Shown: positions 57,707 through 64,000 of the stretch, piece after piece
Numbering within the stretch: position 1 is the stretch's first letter
How the letters are laid out: the number at the start of each line of letters is the position of its first letter
Origin: Sporocytophaga sp.
GTDB taxonomy: Bacteria; Bacteroidota; Bacteroidia; Cytophagales; Cytophagaceae
Length of the DNA stretch: 64,000 bases
Direction of reading: 5' to 3'
Assembly (NCBI GenBank): GCA_024707265.1
Contig: JANQAB010000001.1
Coordinates: forward strand, 69,501 to 133,500
Program-made: the position numbers and the translations under genes
The notes under the pieces: model-generated
The model's input: only the letters and a program-made list of their open reading frames with translations
Databases searched by the model: none
What the model was told of the DNA's origin: nothing

Positions 57707-59347
57707 ATGGTTCCAATCTCTTTTTCTGATCAAGATTATTTATCCTGGTTTACTGAACTGAAAACCAGAATTAAGCGAGCTCAAATCTCAGCATCTCTAA
57801 AAGTAAATCAAGAGTTAATCCAACTATATTGGTACTTAGGAGAAAACATAGTGGCAAAGCAAGAAAAAAGTACTTGGGGTGACAAATTCATTGAAAAGCT
57901 TGCCATTGATCTTAAAATGGAATATCCAAAGATGAAGGGGTTCTCCAAACGAAATCTCCAAGTTATCCGCCAATGGTATCTCTTTTATAATCAATACATT
58001 GTAATTGCGCAACAACTTGTTGCACAATTACAATTAAGTTCTGAAGTTCAAAATGTGCAACAAGCTGTTGCGCAAACAGACATTTCCTCCCTCCTCAAAT
58101 TCCTTTCGCTTATTCCCTGGGGACACCATCAGGTAATTTTAAATAAGTGTTCAAGCCCAGAAGAAGCTTTTTTTTATCTGGTAAAAACCAATCAGAATAA
58201 TTGGAGCCGGAGCATTTTGGAAGAACAAGTAAAAAGCAATTTGTTTCAGAGGCAAGGTAAAGCATTAAATAATTTTACCATTACACTACCTAAGCCACAA
58301 GCTGATCTTGCTAAAGAGACATTAAAGAACCCTTATCAATTTGATTTTTTGACTCTGGGAGAAGAAATAAGAGAACGGGAGTTAGAAAATGCACTTATTC
58401 AGCATCTAAAAAAATTCATGCTAGAGCTCGGGCGGGGATTTGCCTATGTGGGTAATCAATTTAATCTTAATGTTTCTGGAGATGACTACTTCCTGGATCT
58501 CTTATTCTATAATACTCATCTCCACTGTTATGTCGTCTTTGAGCTAAAAATGGGAGAATTTAAACCTGAATATGCCGGTAAACTTAACTTCTACATTAAT
58601 ACTATAGATTCTCAGATTAAGGGTAAAGAAGATAAGCCAACTATTGGAGTTTTATTATGCAAAACGCCCAATGATACAGTAGTACAATTCTCTCTTCAAG
58701 GAATAAAAACTCCTATAGGTGTTGCTGAATATGAACTGATTCAACAATTACCTGAAGAGATAAAAACTGAAATGCCAAGCATTGAAGAGTTAGAAGAAGA
58801 ACTAGATAAAGAGGTAGAAAAAATGCAAAGACCTTTGGATAAGAAACTTGAGCATGTATACAAGCTTATTAACAAGATAAACCAACCCGAAATTCAACAA
58901 GTGCAAAATAAAGACAATACCAAAAGAGTATTTACAGAAACGATACTCCCACTCCGATCCAACCTCCTCCATGAGCTCAAGCCTTTAATAGAACAATTTT
59001 CTAATATAGAAACTAGGGTATGGGTCCAAGGCAAAGGGTTTCAAAATGATCAAGAGGTATTCAATGAAGTAGATAAGTATGAAACTCCAAATGACTTTAG
59101 AATTTCTATTAAACTTGACGGCTTAAAGAAAGCTGGTACACAATCTTTTTATATAAGTACAGATCTGATAATAAAAATGGAAAGATATAAGTATATATGC
59201 TATGTTAAAGACGTGGAAGAAGAACTAATGTGGCAAAAACTATATCATGAGCTTCCGACTCGAGAAGAATTAAATCATACCATCGAACAGTTTGGGATAA
59301 ATTTGGCAGAACAAATGATAATCCAGTTGGAAAGGATTTCTAACTAA
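57707..59347 (+). CDS. YhcG-type PDDEXK nuclease (DUF1016), with C-terminal extension
   Basis: 546 aa. N-terminal DUF1016_N: TRIKRAQISASLKVNQELIQ, LYWYLGENIVAKQEKSTWG and PKMKGFSKRNLQVIRQWY. C-terminal PDDEXK domain: LELGRGFAYVGNQFNLNVSG, then DDYFLDLLFYNTHLHCYVVF and ELKMGEFKPEYAGKLNFYIN, where D of FLDLLF and E-x-K of ELKMG are the active-site residues. It therefore looks catalytically intact. A further 150 residues from KKLEHVYKLINKINQPE onward are not part of the family and are unassigned. The segment IAQQLVAQLQL ... VQQAVAQ is encoded by two palindromes (57998-58074). YhcG proteins belong to restriction or phage-defence contexts. A decayed copy of its 5' half lies at 39330-39700. Confidence 0.85.
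   Translation: MVPISFSDQDYLSWFTELKTRIKRAQISASLKVNQELIQLYWYLGENIVAKQEKSTWGDKFIEKLAIDLKMEYPKMKGFSKRNLQVIRQWYLFYNQYIVIAQQLVAQLQLSSEVQNVQQAVAQTDISSLLKFLSLIPWGHHQVILNKCSSPEEAFFYLVKTNQNNWSRSILEEQVKSNLFQRQGKALNNFTITLPKPQADLAKETLKNPYQFDFLTLGEEIRERELENALIQHLKKFMLELGRGFAYVGNQFNLNVSGDDYFLDLLFYNTHLHCYVVFELKMGEFKPEYAGKLNFYINTIDSQIKGKEDKPTIGVLLCKTPNDTVVQFSLQGIKTPIGVAEYELIQQLPEEIKTEMPSIEELEEELDKEVEKMQRPLDKKLEHVYKLINKINQPEIQQVQNKDNTKRVFTETILPLRSNLLHELKPLIEQFSNIETRVWVQGKGFQNDQEVFNEVDKYETPNDFRISIKLDGLKKAGTQSFYISTDLIIKMERYKYICYVKDVEEELMWQKLYHELPTREELNHTIEQFGINLAEQMIIQLERISN
57998..58074. repeat. two long palindromes inside the yhcG-like gene
   Basis: ATTGTAATTGCGCAACAA and its reverse complement (one mismatch) with a 1-nt centre span 57998-58034. 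A second, TGTGCAACA / TGTTGCGCA with a 3-nt centre, spans 58054-58074. Both carry the same GCAACAA core and lie in frame, adding a Gln/Val/Ala-rich peptide between the two domains of the nuclease. Confidence 0.75.
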
Positions 59348-59413
59348 GAACAATTTCTGAAAGTAACGCTCAATTTCAAACAGTTACTATTAATCAGTTG
59401 GCATTTGATCCTG

Positions 59414-60085
59414 CTAAATAAAATCAAGTATTGGGATTTTATCTATCTCATACATATCAGAGCCATTTAAAGTATCAATCATACCCTTTGCCATTTCCTC
59501 AGAAATTTCAGCCCCAAAATAATGATTATCAAGACAATGATACGATGTAATTTCATCAGCTTTGTAATCTTTATACGTTGCTTTTAAAAGAATAACCTCT
59601 TCCAATTCATAGAATCGGTTCTCATTATAATTATCATATTCTCCCATCTTGAACTGCAAATCAAAAAACTCCTGTCTCCGGATAAAATAACTTGCCAACT
59701 CTCCAGAACTTCGATATCTGTAAATACTTCCAATCCCAATGAAGTTCCTGATAGGAACAAGCCGAGATGATAAAATACAATTAATAGAATCTTTCTTAGT
59801 AATTCTAATAAATGAATATAGAGTATGTTTAAAATTTGATAATTCATAGCCATCATTAGAAACAGTTATACCATCCCTAACTCTAGCTCCTTTATCATTT
59901 TCATAATACCAATCTTGGATTCTAATTTTAGGAGAATGTTCAAATTGGTTTATTAAATGCTCAGTTCGACTTTTATTATACTCAGAAAGTGTAAAAAATA
60001 CTCCCACGGAAGTCATTATCATGCCCGAAAAATAGTTTAGGTATACTTGATTTCGTTTAAGGATTTTTTTTATTCTTTTATTCAT
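59414..60085 (-). CDS. hypothetical protein with N-terminal membrane span
   Basis: 223 aa. One span near residues 15-33 (YLNYFSGMIMTSVGVFFTLS), then a basic and aromatic soluble region (RIQDWYYENDKGARVRDGIT, FIGIGSIYRYRSSGELASYF). No family recognised. Cargo of element 2, next to integrase 2. Confidence 0.5.
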   Translation of the reverse strand: MNKRIKKILKRNQVYLNYFSGMIMTSVGVFFTLSEYNKSRTEHLINQFEHSPKIRIQDWYYENDKGARVRDGITVSNDGYELSNFKHTLYSFIRITKKDSINCILSSRLVPIRNFIGIGSIYRYRSSGELASYFIRRQEFFDLQFKMGEYDNYNENRFYELEEVILLKATYKDYKADEITSYHCLDNHYFGAEISEEMAKGMIDTLNGSDMYEIDKIPILDFI

Positions 60086-60292
60086 ATGGGATAATTTAAA
60101 TTTATAAAACCACTGTAATTAAATTATCAGAAAACTCCTTTAAAATTTCGACCAAGAAAATAACAATGGAAATCCATACAGAATTATATTATATTTTCTA
60201 CTATTTCAGGTCGCTATTAATTCAACTACACAAAGCATTGAACAGAAGTCTATCAGAGTATTCTGTGATCTCAGCCTTATAGCTATCTATAC

Positions 60293-61738
60293 TTATCTTT
60301 TTCCCACTTTCTCCAAAAATACATTCATTATTACCTCTGTCAAATTTTCCTTTTTAATACCCAATTGCTGCATTAAATTCATAATGAGTTCAAGGTCGCT
60401 TTCTACCAACTTACCTGATGAAGATGTAACCCTCTTATTAAGGTCATCCAACACTCCATCTTCAAAGCTGCCCAAATAAGTTTCGGTTACAATAACTGTG
60501 GACTGGCCCAAAGCATCTTTTATTTGTTCTGTTGAAGCTCCTGAAGATTTTGCAATATTGGCCCAGGAATGACGCACCACATAGCTTGTAACTTTTTTAT
60601 CGATACCGCATTTAACTGCTATCTCTTTCATAACAGTATTATGATCCTTTAAAGCCTGCTTTCTAACCTTCACCAATTTTACAGCATCCTTTTCAAGTTC
60701 TTTATTTAAAATTGGGAAAACATAATCATCACTTTTCTTTCCATTCAGATAACAAGACAAAATTTTAAGTCCCTCTTCCGTTTGCTTTATATCAAACTCT
60801 ACAGGATTGTTCGATCTCCTTGTTTTACTTCTGAAATAACTTAAACGTCCACTATTAACTTGATTTACTTTAAGACTGGCAAGATCAACAAAATTCATTC
60901 CCCTGTTATTAAACATAAACAAAAAGTAATTTCTTTGATGCCATTCAAAAGTGCCTTCTTCCAAATAAATCTGCCGAATTTTATTAATCGCATTTATATC
61001 TACTGCCCTTTTACTTGCTTCTTGCACCGGAATTTTTATCTCATCAAATGGTTTATGCGACGGTTCTAAAACTGCAGGTTTAGTCTTCCTGGCTTTATTC
61101 ATTATGGCACGAACTGCCCTGAGCCTTGCACTAATTGTATTAATCTTTGCTTCTTTCTTAAATACCTTTTGCATCCAGAATGATTTATAATCTTCTAAAA
61201 ACTCAGATGTAATATCAATCATCTGGATATCCATCCCTCCGTTAAATTTTTTAAAGGAATTTATTCCATCTTCATACCAATTGGCATTAGAGACATCGCT
61301 TGGATCATTATTTGATTTTAATTCCTTAATTAGTGTTTGACCAAAGACACCTAAAAATTCAGACTTTATCCTATCTTTTTGTTCATTTTCGTTTGCTACA
61401 TCTTTATCCACTTCTCCTTCCATACCCAAAACATCTTTTAGGATTTTAGCCTTTAAAGTTCCGATATCCAATTTTTTAATCAGGGACTCACTGTTTGTCA
61501 AAAAGTAGCTAACATCACTTAGTCTTTTCTGGATACGACCTGTTTCTCGCTTTGAATTAATATGATTGACTACCTTACCTGGTGAGTTTTTTGATTCTCT
61601 CTCCCATTGACTTTCGCTCAACATCAAATTCAAACTTATAAATCGAGTCTTTCCCTGATGCGCCAACTGAATTACCAAAGGAAAAGTATTAGCACTATTT
61701 TTTCTTCGCTTATCCAAAATAATCGTTGCATTTGCCAT
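60293..61738 (-). CDS. tyrosine site-specific recombinase (integrase 2)
   Basis: 481 aa, closely similar along its length to integrase 1 (for example IILDKRRKNSANTFPLVIQL, NWYEDGINSFKKFNGGMDIQ). Catalytic residues are in the same contexts: Arg in FNNRGMNFVDLASLKV, Arg-His in VTSYVVRHSWANIAKSSG, and the nucleophile Tyr in VTETYLGSFEDG. It appears functional. The C-terminal 40 residues differ (KLVESDLELIMNLMQQLGIK). The att core lies 202 bp upstream with the GTGCGTG repeat pair in between, as for integrase 1. It should drive integration and excision of the 39.0-62.0 kb element. Confidence 0.92.
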   Translation of the reverse strand: MANATIILDKRRKNSANTFPLVIQLAHQGKTRFISLNLMLSESQWERESKNSPGKVVNHINSKRETGRIQKRLSDVSYFLTNSESLIKKLDIGTLKAKILKDVLGMEGEVDKDVANENEQKDRIKSEFLGVFGQTLIKELKSNNDPSDVSNANWYEDGINSFKKFNGGMDIQMIDITSEFLEDYKSFWMQKVFKKEAKINTISARLRAVRAIMNKARKTKPAVLEPSHKPFDEIKIPVQEASKRAVDINAINKIRQIYLEEGTFEWHQRNYFLFMFNNRGMNFVDLASLKVNQVNSGRLSYFRSKTRRSNNPVEFDIKQTEEGLKILSCYLNGKKSDDYVFPILNKELEKDAVKLVKVRKQALKDHNTVMKEIAVKCGIDKKVTSYVVRHSWANIAKSSGASTEQIKDALGQSTVIVTETYLGSFEDGVLDDLNKRVTSSSGKLVESDLELIMNLMQQLGIKKENLTEVIMNVFLEKVGKR

Positions 61739-61799
61739 AGTATAAAAATTAAGGTTGATAAAAAATGATATATCAAATATAGGTAAAAAATTAATTACT

Positions 61800-61817
61800 G
61801 TGCGTGCATCGTGCGTG
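61800..61817. promoter_or_regulatory. candidate arm-type integrase repeats (copy 2)
   Basis: Two GTGCGTG direct repeats, 11 bp start to start (CATC between), in the 200 bp between integrase 2 and the att core. Same arrangement as at 36927-36945. Confidence 0.55.
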
Positions 61818-61940
61818 CTTTTTATGGTTTACAATGAGCTTAAACAAACTCTACTGACCCCACCATTCTAACAATTACTATTTTTCAATGAATTAAACGA
61901 CTATTAAAATTCATAAGAGTTTATTAAAGTATATAATGCT

Positions 61941-61988
61941 CTGCCTTACAAGCAGGGGGTCACTGGTTCGAACCCAGTAGCTCCCACA
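61941..61988 (+). repeat. att core: 3' half of a tRNA-Val gene, copy 2
   Basis: 48 bp identical to 37080-37127, starting CTGCCTTACAAGCAG and ending CTCCCACA. No tRNA 5' half is attached. Right border of the element carrying integrase 2. Confidence 0.8.
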
Positions 61989-61991
61989 TTT

Positions 61992-62026
61992 AAAGGACAA
62001 CTTCAAAAGAGTTGTCCTTTTTTATT
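61992..62026 (+). terminator. terminator after att copy 2
   Basis: AAAGGACAACT / AGTTGTCCTTT, same stem as at 37131-37159, followed by TTTTATTTT. Confidence 0.8.
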
Positions 62027-62037
62027 TTATTAAGTTG

Positions 62038-62113
62038 CTAATCTTAGCTCTGCTGGCTCGGAGCATCCCGACCTCAGTCGGGAGGGTCACTGGTTCGAAC
62101 CCAGTAGCTCACA
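62038..62113 (+). pseudogene. tRNA-like unit 4
   Basis: Perfect D-stem (GCTC / GAGC), intact T-arm and the same palindromic anticodon arm TCCCGAC-CTCA-GTCGGGA as the array at 38650-39034. The acceptor strands CTAATCT and AGCTCAC do not pair. A weakened copy of the terminator follows (GACAACT / AGGTGTC). Confidence 0.6.
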
Positions 62114-62205
62114 CATTTAAAGGACAACTTCAAAAGAGGTGTCCTTTTTTATTTTGTTGTTCTTATAAAATAAAGAGGTGAAACAAAAGCTACCCGTCCA
62201 CAAAT

Positions 62206-62241
62206 AAAAGAGGCTGCCTTTCAAATGGACAGCCTCTTTTT
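62206..62241 (-). terminator. terminator of the GH74 gene
   Basis: AAAAGAGGCTG / CAGCCTCTTTT, 11-bp perfect stem (13-nt loop), AT-rich on both sides, 47 bp after the stop of the minus-strand GH74 gene. Confidence 0.75.
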
Positions 62242-62287
62242 ATTATCAAGTAAAAACCGAAATTCCTATATTAAATAAATCAAACAT

Positions 62288-64000
62288 CTATTGCTTCACT
62301 AATTTGAAGACATAATTACCCTCATCCGTTTGAATGTGCACTGTATACATTCCGGATAACAGAGATCCACCTACTTCTATTTCCTGGCTTTTAACATTCG
62401 AATATTGAAGAACTAACATACCCGCATTATTGAATATTTTCAGATGGTTGATAAAAGAACCAGTACCCAATGTAATAGTAGCAGAATGAGCAAAAGGATT
62501 TGGATAACTAAGGATTTTACTTTGACCTGAAGGAACATTTACATCTGCAATTGAACAATCCTCTTTACCGGTCGTACCGCCCACACAGGTTTCACATTGA
62601 TCTATATAAGCTGTTCCATTAGGTACTTCAGCACAATCAATCAGTTCACCTAAAACTATTCCCCTGCCGTTAGTAGCTAAATAAACTCTTCCATACACCC
62701 GGGGATCTCCTGTAATTGCTGTACCGGCACTACCAAACTGGTGCAGATCGTCATTAATACGCAGCCATGTCTCGCCAGCATCATCTGACCTAAAGACTCC
62801 CTTTACATTACTGACAGTACCAAATATAAAAACAGCCGGATAAGTCTTACCTTCAGCTGCTTTACCAAAACCAACTGCATCAGCAGATTGAACATTTGCA
62901 ATTTTAGTGAAAGAGCTACCTCCGTTACTTGTTTTATACAATCCGTTACCAGCAGGAATCCAGACATGTTCTTCCATCCCAGGCACCGCTTTTAGCTTAG
63001 TTCCTGAAAACCCAGTGCTGCTTGCAATGCTGAAACTTTTACCTCCATCAGTACTTTTATAAAACTTATTACTTTGGATAGCATAAAATATATTAGCGTT
63101 TGAACGGTCTGAAACCAATGTTGCAGCCCCACTTAATCCGTTCACCTGAGACCATGAGGAGCCATTATTCTCTGAACGATGTGGTGTCATATTTTTAGGA
63201 GCCCAGATGAATATATTTCCCGTTGTATTCAAGGCTATCATTCCATCCTGAGCACCATTGGGTATAGTGGCAAACTTTGTCCATGATACCCCCGAATTCG
63301 TTGAGTAGCTTCCAAAGTATGTTGGATCATAGTTATGTCCTATAATGGCAAATTTTGTTGGATTTCCTTCTGCAAAATCTACCCATTCACCATTTTTATA
63401 ATCAGGATCTATCATACCTTGAGCTGGTGACTTATAAATATCGTTATGTACAAAACCACAGATATCCCCTACACCACTTAATAAATTAGGTCCCACAGGA
63501 GGACTCGCCAGAGAAAGTATAGCAGTTTGTTCTACTCCTCGGCCTTTTACCACCCATTTTAAATTAGATCCATTATCAAAATCCGTAAGTTGATCAGTGC
63601 CCCAGATTGTGGCACCGGTGGCATATATTGCTTTGCCTGAGTTGAAAGGATCTATTGCAAATGCACTCACCCAATTACCTGTTTTAAGATCAGCATCTGA
63701 TTTTCCCATCCGAAGATAAGGCGAAGCAGAAGCATCCCTGCTTATTTTTGATCCTGTACCAATAGCTTTCCAGGTCGTACCGGCATCAGTGCTTCTGTAA
63801 ATTTCATCGCTTGGCCACCAACGGCAAATCGTTCCCACCATGAGTGTATTAGGCTTTTGTGGATCCAGAGCCAAACCGGCAAAACCTCCCTGAGCACCAT
63901 TAGGAGTAAGTATTCTAGTCCATGAATCATTTGATGGATTAAATTTCCATACCTCACCAGTAGTGATGCCATTAGGACCTGGCCCATCATTATAAGTTAA
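62288..64000 (-). CDS. GH74 xyloglucanase with T9SS sorting domain, partial at the 5' end
   Basis: The frame is open from the window edge (570 codons present; N-terminus missing). The visible part is the beta-propeller of GH74: GPGPNGITTGEVWKF, FAGLALDPQKPNTLMVG, WWPSDEIYRSTDAGTTWKAI, FAIDPFNSGKAIYATGATIW, and GVGDICGFVHNDI, which is the context of a catalytic Asp in this family. BNR/Asp-box repeats recur (GVSWTKFATIPNG, SSWSQVNGL, SFTKIAN). A Cys-rich linker (YIDQCETCVGGTTGK) joins it to a type A T9SS tail (ILSYPNPFAHSATITLGTG ... YVFKLVKQ), so the enzyme is exported and probably released or bound to the cell surface. It cleaves xyloglucan in plant biomass. Confidence 0.92.
   Translation of the reverse strand, partial: LTYNDGPGPNGITTGEVWKFNPSNDSWTRILTPNGAQGGFAGLALDPQKPNTLMVGTICRWWPSDEIYRSTDAGTTWKAIGTGSKISRDASASPYLRMGKSDADLKTGNWVSAFAIDPFNSGKAIYATGATIWGTDQLTDFDNGSNLKWVVKGRGVEQTAILSLASPPVGPNLLSGVGDICGFVHNDIYKSPAQGMIDPDYKNGEWVDFAEGNPTKFAIIGHNYDPTYFGSYSTNSGVSWTKFATIPNGAQDGMIALNTTGNIFIWAPKNMTPHRSENNGSSWSQVNGLSGAATLVSDRSNANIFYAIQSNKFYKSTDGGKSFSIASSTGFSGTKLKAVPGMEEHVWIPAGNGLYKTSNGGSSFTKIANVQSADAVGFGKAAEGKTYPAVFIFGTVSNVKGVFRSDDAGETWLRINDDLHQFGSAGTAITGDPRVYGRVYLATNGRGIVLGELIDCAEVPNGTAYIDQCETCVGGTTGKEDCSIADVNVPSGQSKILSYPNPFAHSATITLGTGSFINHLKIFNNAGMLVLQYSNVKSQEIEVGGSLLSGMYTVHIQTDEGNYVFKLVKQ

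Overview
The window is low-GC DNA from a Bacteroidota member, most likely Cytophagales (a Cytophaga/Sporocytophaga-like cellulose-degrading glider). The evidence is two type IX secretion (T9SS) C-terminal sorting tails, SprB-type and TANFOR-type surface proteins, a GH74 xyloglucanase, two arm-domain tyrosine recombinases of Bacteroidota type, and an almost complete lack of Shine-Dalgarno sites. I cannot fix the species.

Layout. 0-2 kb holds genes typical of mobile elements (DUF4373-like, excisionase-like HTH). 2-9.2 kb is a defence-like region: an ARHG-motif/HEPN-like protein, a SUKH protein, a TIR-like NADase candidate, and a three-gene set (ParB-like, PLD nuclease, GmrSD/DUF262). 9.2-12.6 kb has an outer-membrane barrel with a PKD lipoprotein, then a NADAR hydrolase with a small partner. 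13.3-28.2 kb is one dense six-gene operon of very large exported proteins (1469, 691, 890, 762 and about 949 aa, then 172 aa). It reads as a T9SS-associated surface apparatus carrying a polymorphic toxin and its immunity gene, and it is the most interesting unit here. 28.3-34.8 kb has signalling genes (degenerate receiver, HAMP-PAS, STAS-like, XRE regulator) and an alpha-oxoamine synthase fused to an acyltransferase. 35.4-37.1 kb is integrase 1 plus an att site made of the 3' half of a tRNA-Val gene. 37.1-39.0 kb is a tandem array of tRNA-like units interrupted by an ISL3/ISAon1-type insertion sequence with 22-bp ends and an 8-bp target duplication. 39.0-62.0 kb is a second integrated element of about 23 kb. 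It ends in a paralogous integrase 2 and an identical 48-bp att site. It carries an AI-2E-family exporter, an AsmA-like protein, a fatty-acid desaturase, a PAS histidine kinase, IS and gene remnants, a giant nuclease-helical-repeat protein, two membrane/surface proteins and a YhcG-type nuclease. From 62.3 kb to the end is the GH74 enzyme, truncated by the window edge.

Several genes are split by single-base indels, nearly all in A/T homopolymers: 7.9, 9.9, 10.3, 34.0, 40.6, 51.8 and 53.3 kb. In each case adding or removing one base restores one ORF of plausible length. This looks more like sequence error, or a slippage-prone genome, than independent decay. They are annotated below as single broken genes. 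The GmrSD frameshift (7.57 kb) is not in a homopolymer.

The two integrases, the GTGCGTG arm-type repeats beside each of them and at the left end of the second element, and the shared tRNA-Val att core together point to tandem integration of two related elements at one tRNA locus, leaving the array of tRNA-like att remnants between them.
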